Shown here piece by piece: positions 6,388-7,003 of a stretch of DNA of 7,003 bases. A model generated the notes under the pieces. That model did no database searches. It was not told the DNA's origin and saw only the letters and a list, made by a program, of their open reading frames with translations. This DNA comes from Prevotellaceae bacterium UBA2718 (GTDB lineage Bacteria; Bacteroidota; Bacteroidia; Bacteroidales; Bacteroidaceae): the NCBI GenBank assembly GCA_002353975.1, contig DEKQ01000109.1, positions 6,992-13,994 on the forward strand, read 5' to 3'. The translations under genes and the position numbers were made by a program. The first letter of the stretch is position 1. Every line of letters starts with the position of its first letter.

Positions 6388-6419
6388 TTTGCATATCTCA
6401 AAACTTAATCGTAACTTTG
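6388..6419 (+). promoter_or_regulatory. Bacteroidota-type promoter for the SlyD-like gene
   Basis: TTTG at 6388-6391 and TAACTTTG at 6412-6419 are 20 bp apart, the same boxes and spacing as the promoter at 6179-6210. The start of RNA is expected near 6426, giving a 5' leader of about 22 bases before the ATG at 6448. The leader is A-rich with no Shine-Dalgarno, as is common in Bacteroidota. Confidence 0.75.
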
Positions 6420-6447
6420 CAGAAAATAACAAACACCCGTAACTCAA

Positions 6448-7003
6448 ATGAACAAATACTACAGTATCACATACAAACTTTTCTCCGACAAGAACGGTGT
6501 AAAGACTTTTAAGGAAGAGGCGACGACAGCTGAACCATTTATATTTATTTCAGGCTTTGGCGCTACAATCCCTGCTTTTGAAAAGAACATCGAGGTACTC
6601 GCCAAGGACGACACCTTCGATTTCACCATTCCTTGCAATGAGGCTTATGGGGAATATATTAAAGAACACGTCGTAACGCTTCCCAAGCCCGACAATGATC
6701 GTGACTTCGAGCTTTCCGTTGGCGCCATCGTGCCATTGCAGAACGAAGACGGAACACGCTTCATCGGACATATCACAGCCATCAGGGAGAACGAAGTAGA
6801 TATAGACCTCAATCACCCTCTCGCTGGCTGCGACCTGAACTTTCAGGGCACCGTACTGGAGTGCCGCGAAGCTACCAATGCGGAAATCACGTCAATGATA
6901 AATCAACTTTCCGGAGGTTGCGGCGGCTGCGGTGGTGGCGGATGCAGCGGAGGCGGATGCAACGGAGGCGGCTGTGGTGGTGACAATAACGGATGCAAAG
7001 GAT
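6448..7003 (+). CDS. slyD: SlyD-like FKBP-type peptidyl-prolyl isomerase with Cys/Gly-rich tail, 3'-truncated by the window edge
   Basis: This is probably a cytosolic peptidyl-prolyl cis-trans isomerase and chaperone. The 185 codons present have no stop. The order matches SlyD: an N-terminal FKBP half with FISGFGATIPAFEKNIE (33-49) and the strand FDFTIPCNEAYGEY (57-70), then the flap-inserted chaperone domain (about 70-118), then the return strand NHPLAGCDLNFQGTVLE (122-138) and REATNAEI (140-147), like the E. coli segments NHMLAG and REATEEEL. From G156 the protein becomes a glycine/cysteine tail with Cys at 158, 161, 166, 171, 176 and 183, mostly spaced by three or four residues. No His is seen in the tail up to the edge. 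E. coli SlyD has a His-rich nickel-binding tail, so metal binding is likely but the metal is unknown. Codon repeats in the tail make length variation plausible. It has its own promoter and looks monocistronic at its 5' side. Confidence 0.92.
   Translation, partial: MNKYYSITYKLFSDKNGVKTFKEEATTAEPFIFISGFGATIPAFEKNIEVLAKDDTFDFTIPCNEAYGEYIKEHVVTLPKPDNDRDFELSVGAIVPLQNEDGTRFIGHITAIRENEVDIDLNHPLAGCDLNFQGTVLECREATNAEITSMINQLSGGCGGCGGGGCSGGGCNGGGCGGDNNGCKG

Overview
The window is about 7 kb of housekeeping chromosome that looks like Bacteroidota, most likely Prevotella-like Bacteroidales. Four things point there. Two intergenic sites have the Bacteroidota sigma-ABfr promoter form (TTTG, exactly 20 bp, TAACTTTG). 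Most starts lack a strong Shine-Dalgarno and have A-rich leaders instead. A GSCFA-family protein sits beside a short biotin ligase. The nucleoside kinase and the cysteine-rich SlyD-like isomerase are of types I associate with Bacteroidales. All genes are on the + strand. Nothing seen suggests a phage, plasmid, transposon, CRISPR array, tRNA or rRNA.

Layout: the 3' two thirds of hisD (1-858, cut by the left edge); a MATE-family efflux transporter (913-2346); a GSCFA/SGNH-hydrolase-like protein (2389-3189) overlapping by 10 bp a monofunctional biotin-protein ligase (3180-3893); UMP kinase pyrH (3963-4670); 12 bp later a nucleoside/uridine-kinase-family protein (4683-6125); a 322-bp gene-free region (6126-6447); and a SlyD-like FKBP isomerase (6448-7003, cut by the right edge). 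Gaps between hisD and the kinase are short (54, 42, -10, 69 and 12 bp), so partial or full co-transcription is possible. The 69-bp gap before pyrH is the most likely place for an internal promoter, but no convincing one is visible.

The genes serve separate pathways: histidine synthesis, export, biotinylation of carboxylases, pyrimidine nucleotides and protein folding. Two pairs make sense together. UMP kinase next to a putative uridine kinase would give two successive salvage steps, uridine to UMP to UDP. The GSCFA and biotin-ligase genes overlap and look translationally coupled, although no functional link is known to me.

The densest unexplained signal is the 6126-6447 intergenic region. 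It holds a perfect 13-bp inverted repeat wrapped around a near-consensus promoter. Downstream lie about 95 bases with several hairpins ending in a stem plus seven T residues, which fits a short RNA or leader. A branched stem with GC-rich ends (6321-6371) follows, then a second promoter just upstream of slyD. A second point of interest is the kinase. It keeps a threonyl-tRNA-synthetase-like region with every metal/editing residue replaced, and it appears to lack the N-terminal TGS domain of its longer relatives. I see no clear previously undescribed multi-gene system here; the intergenic RNA candidate is the best lead.
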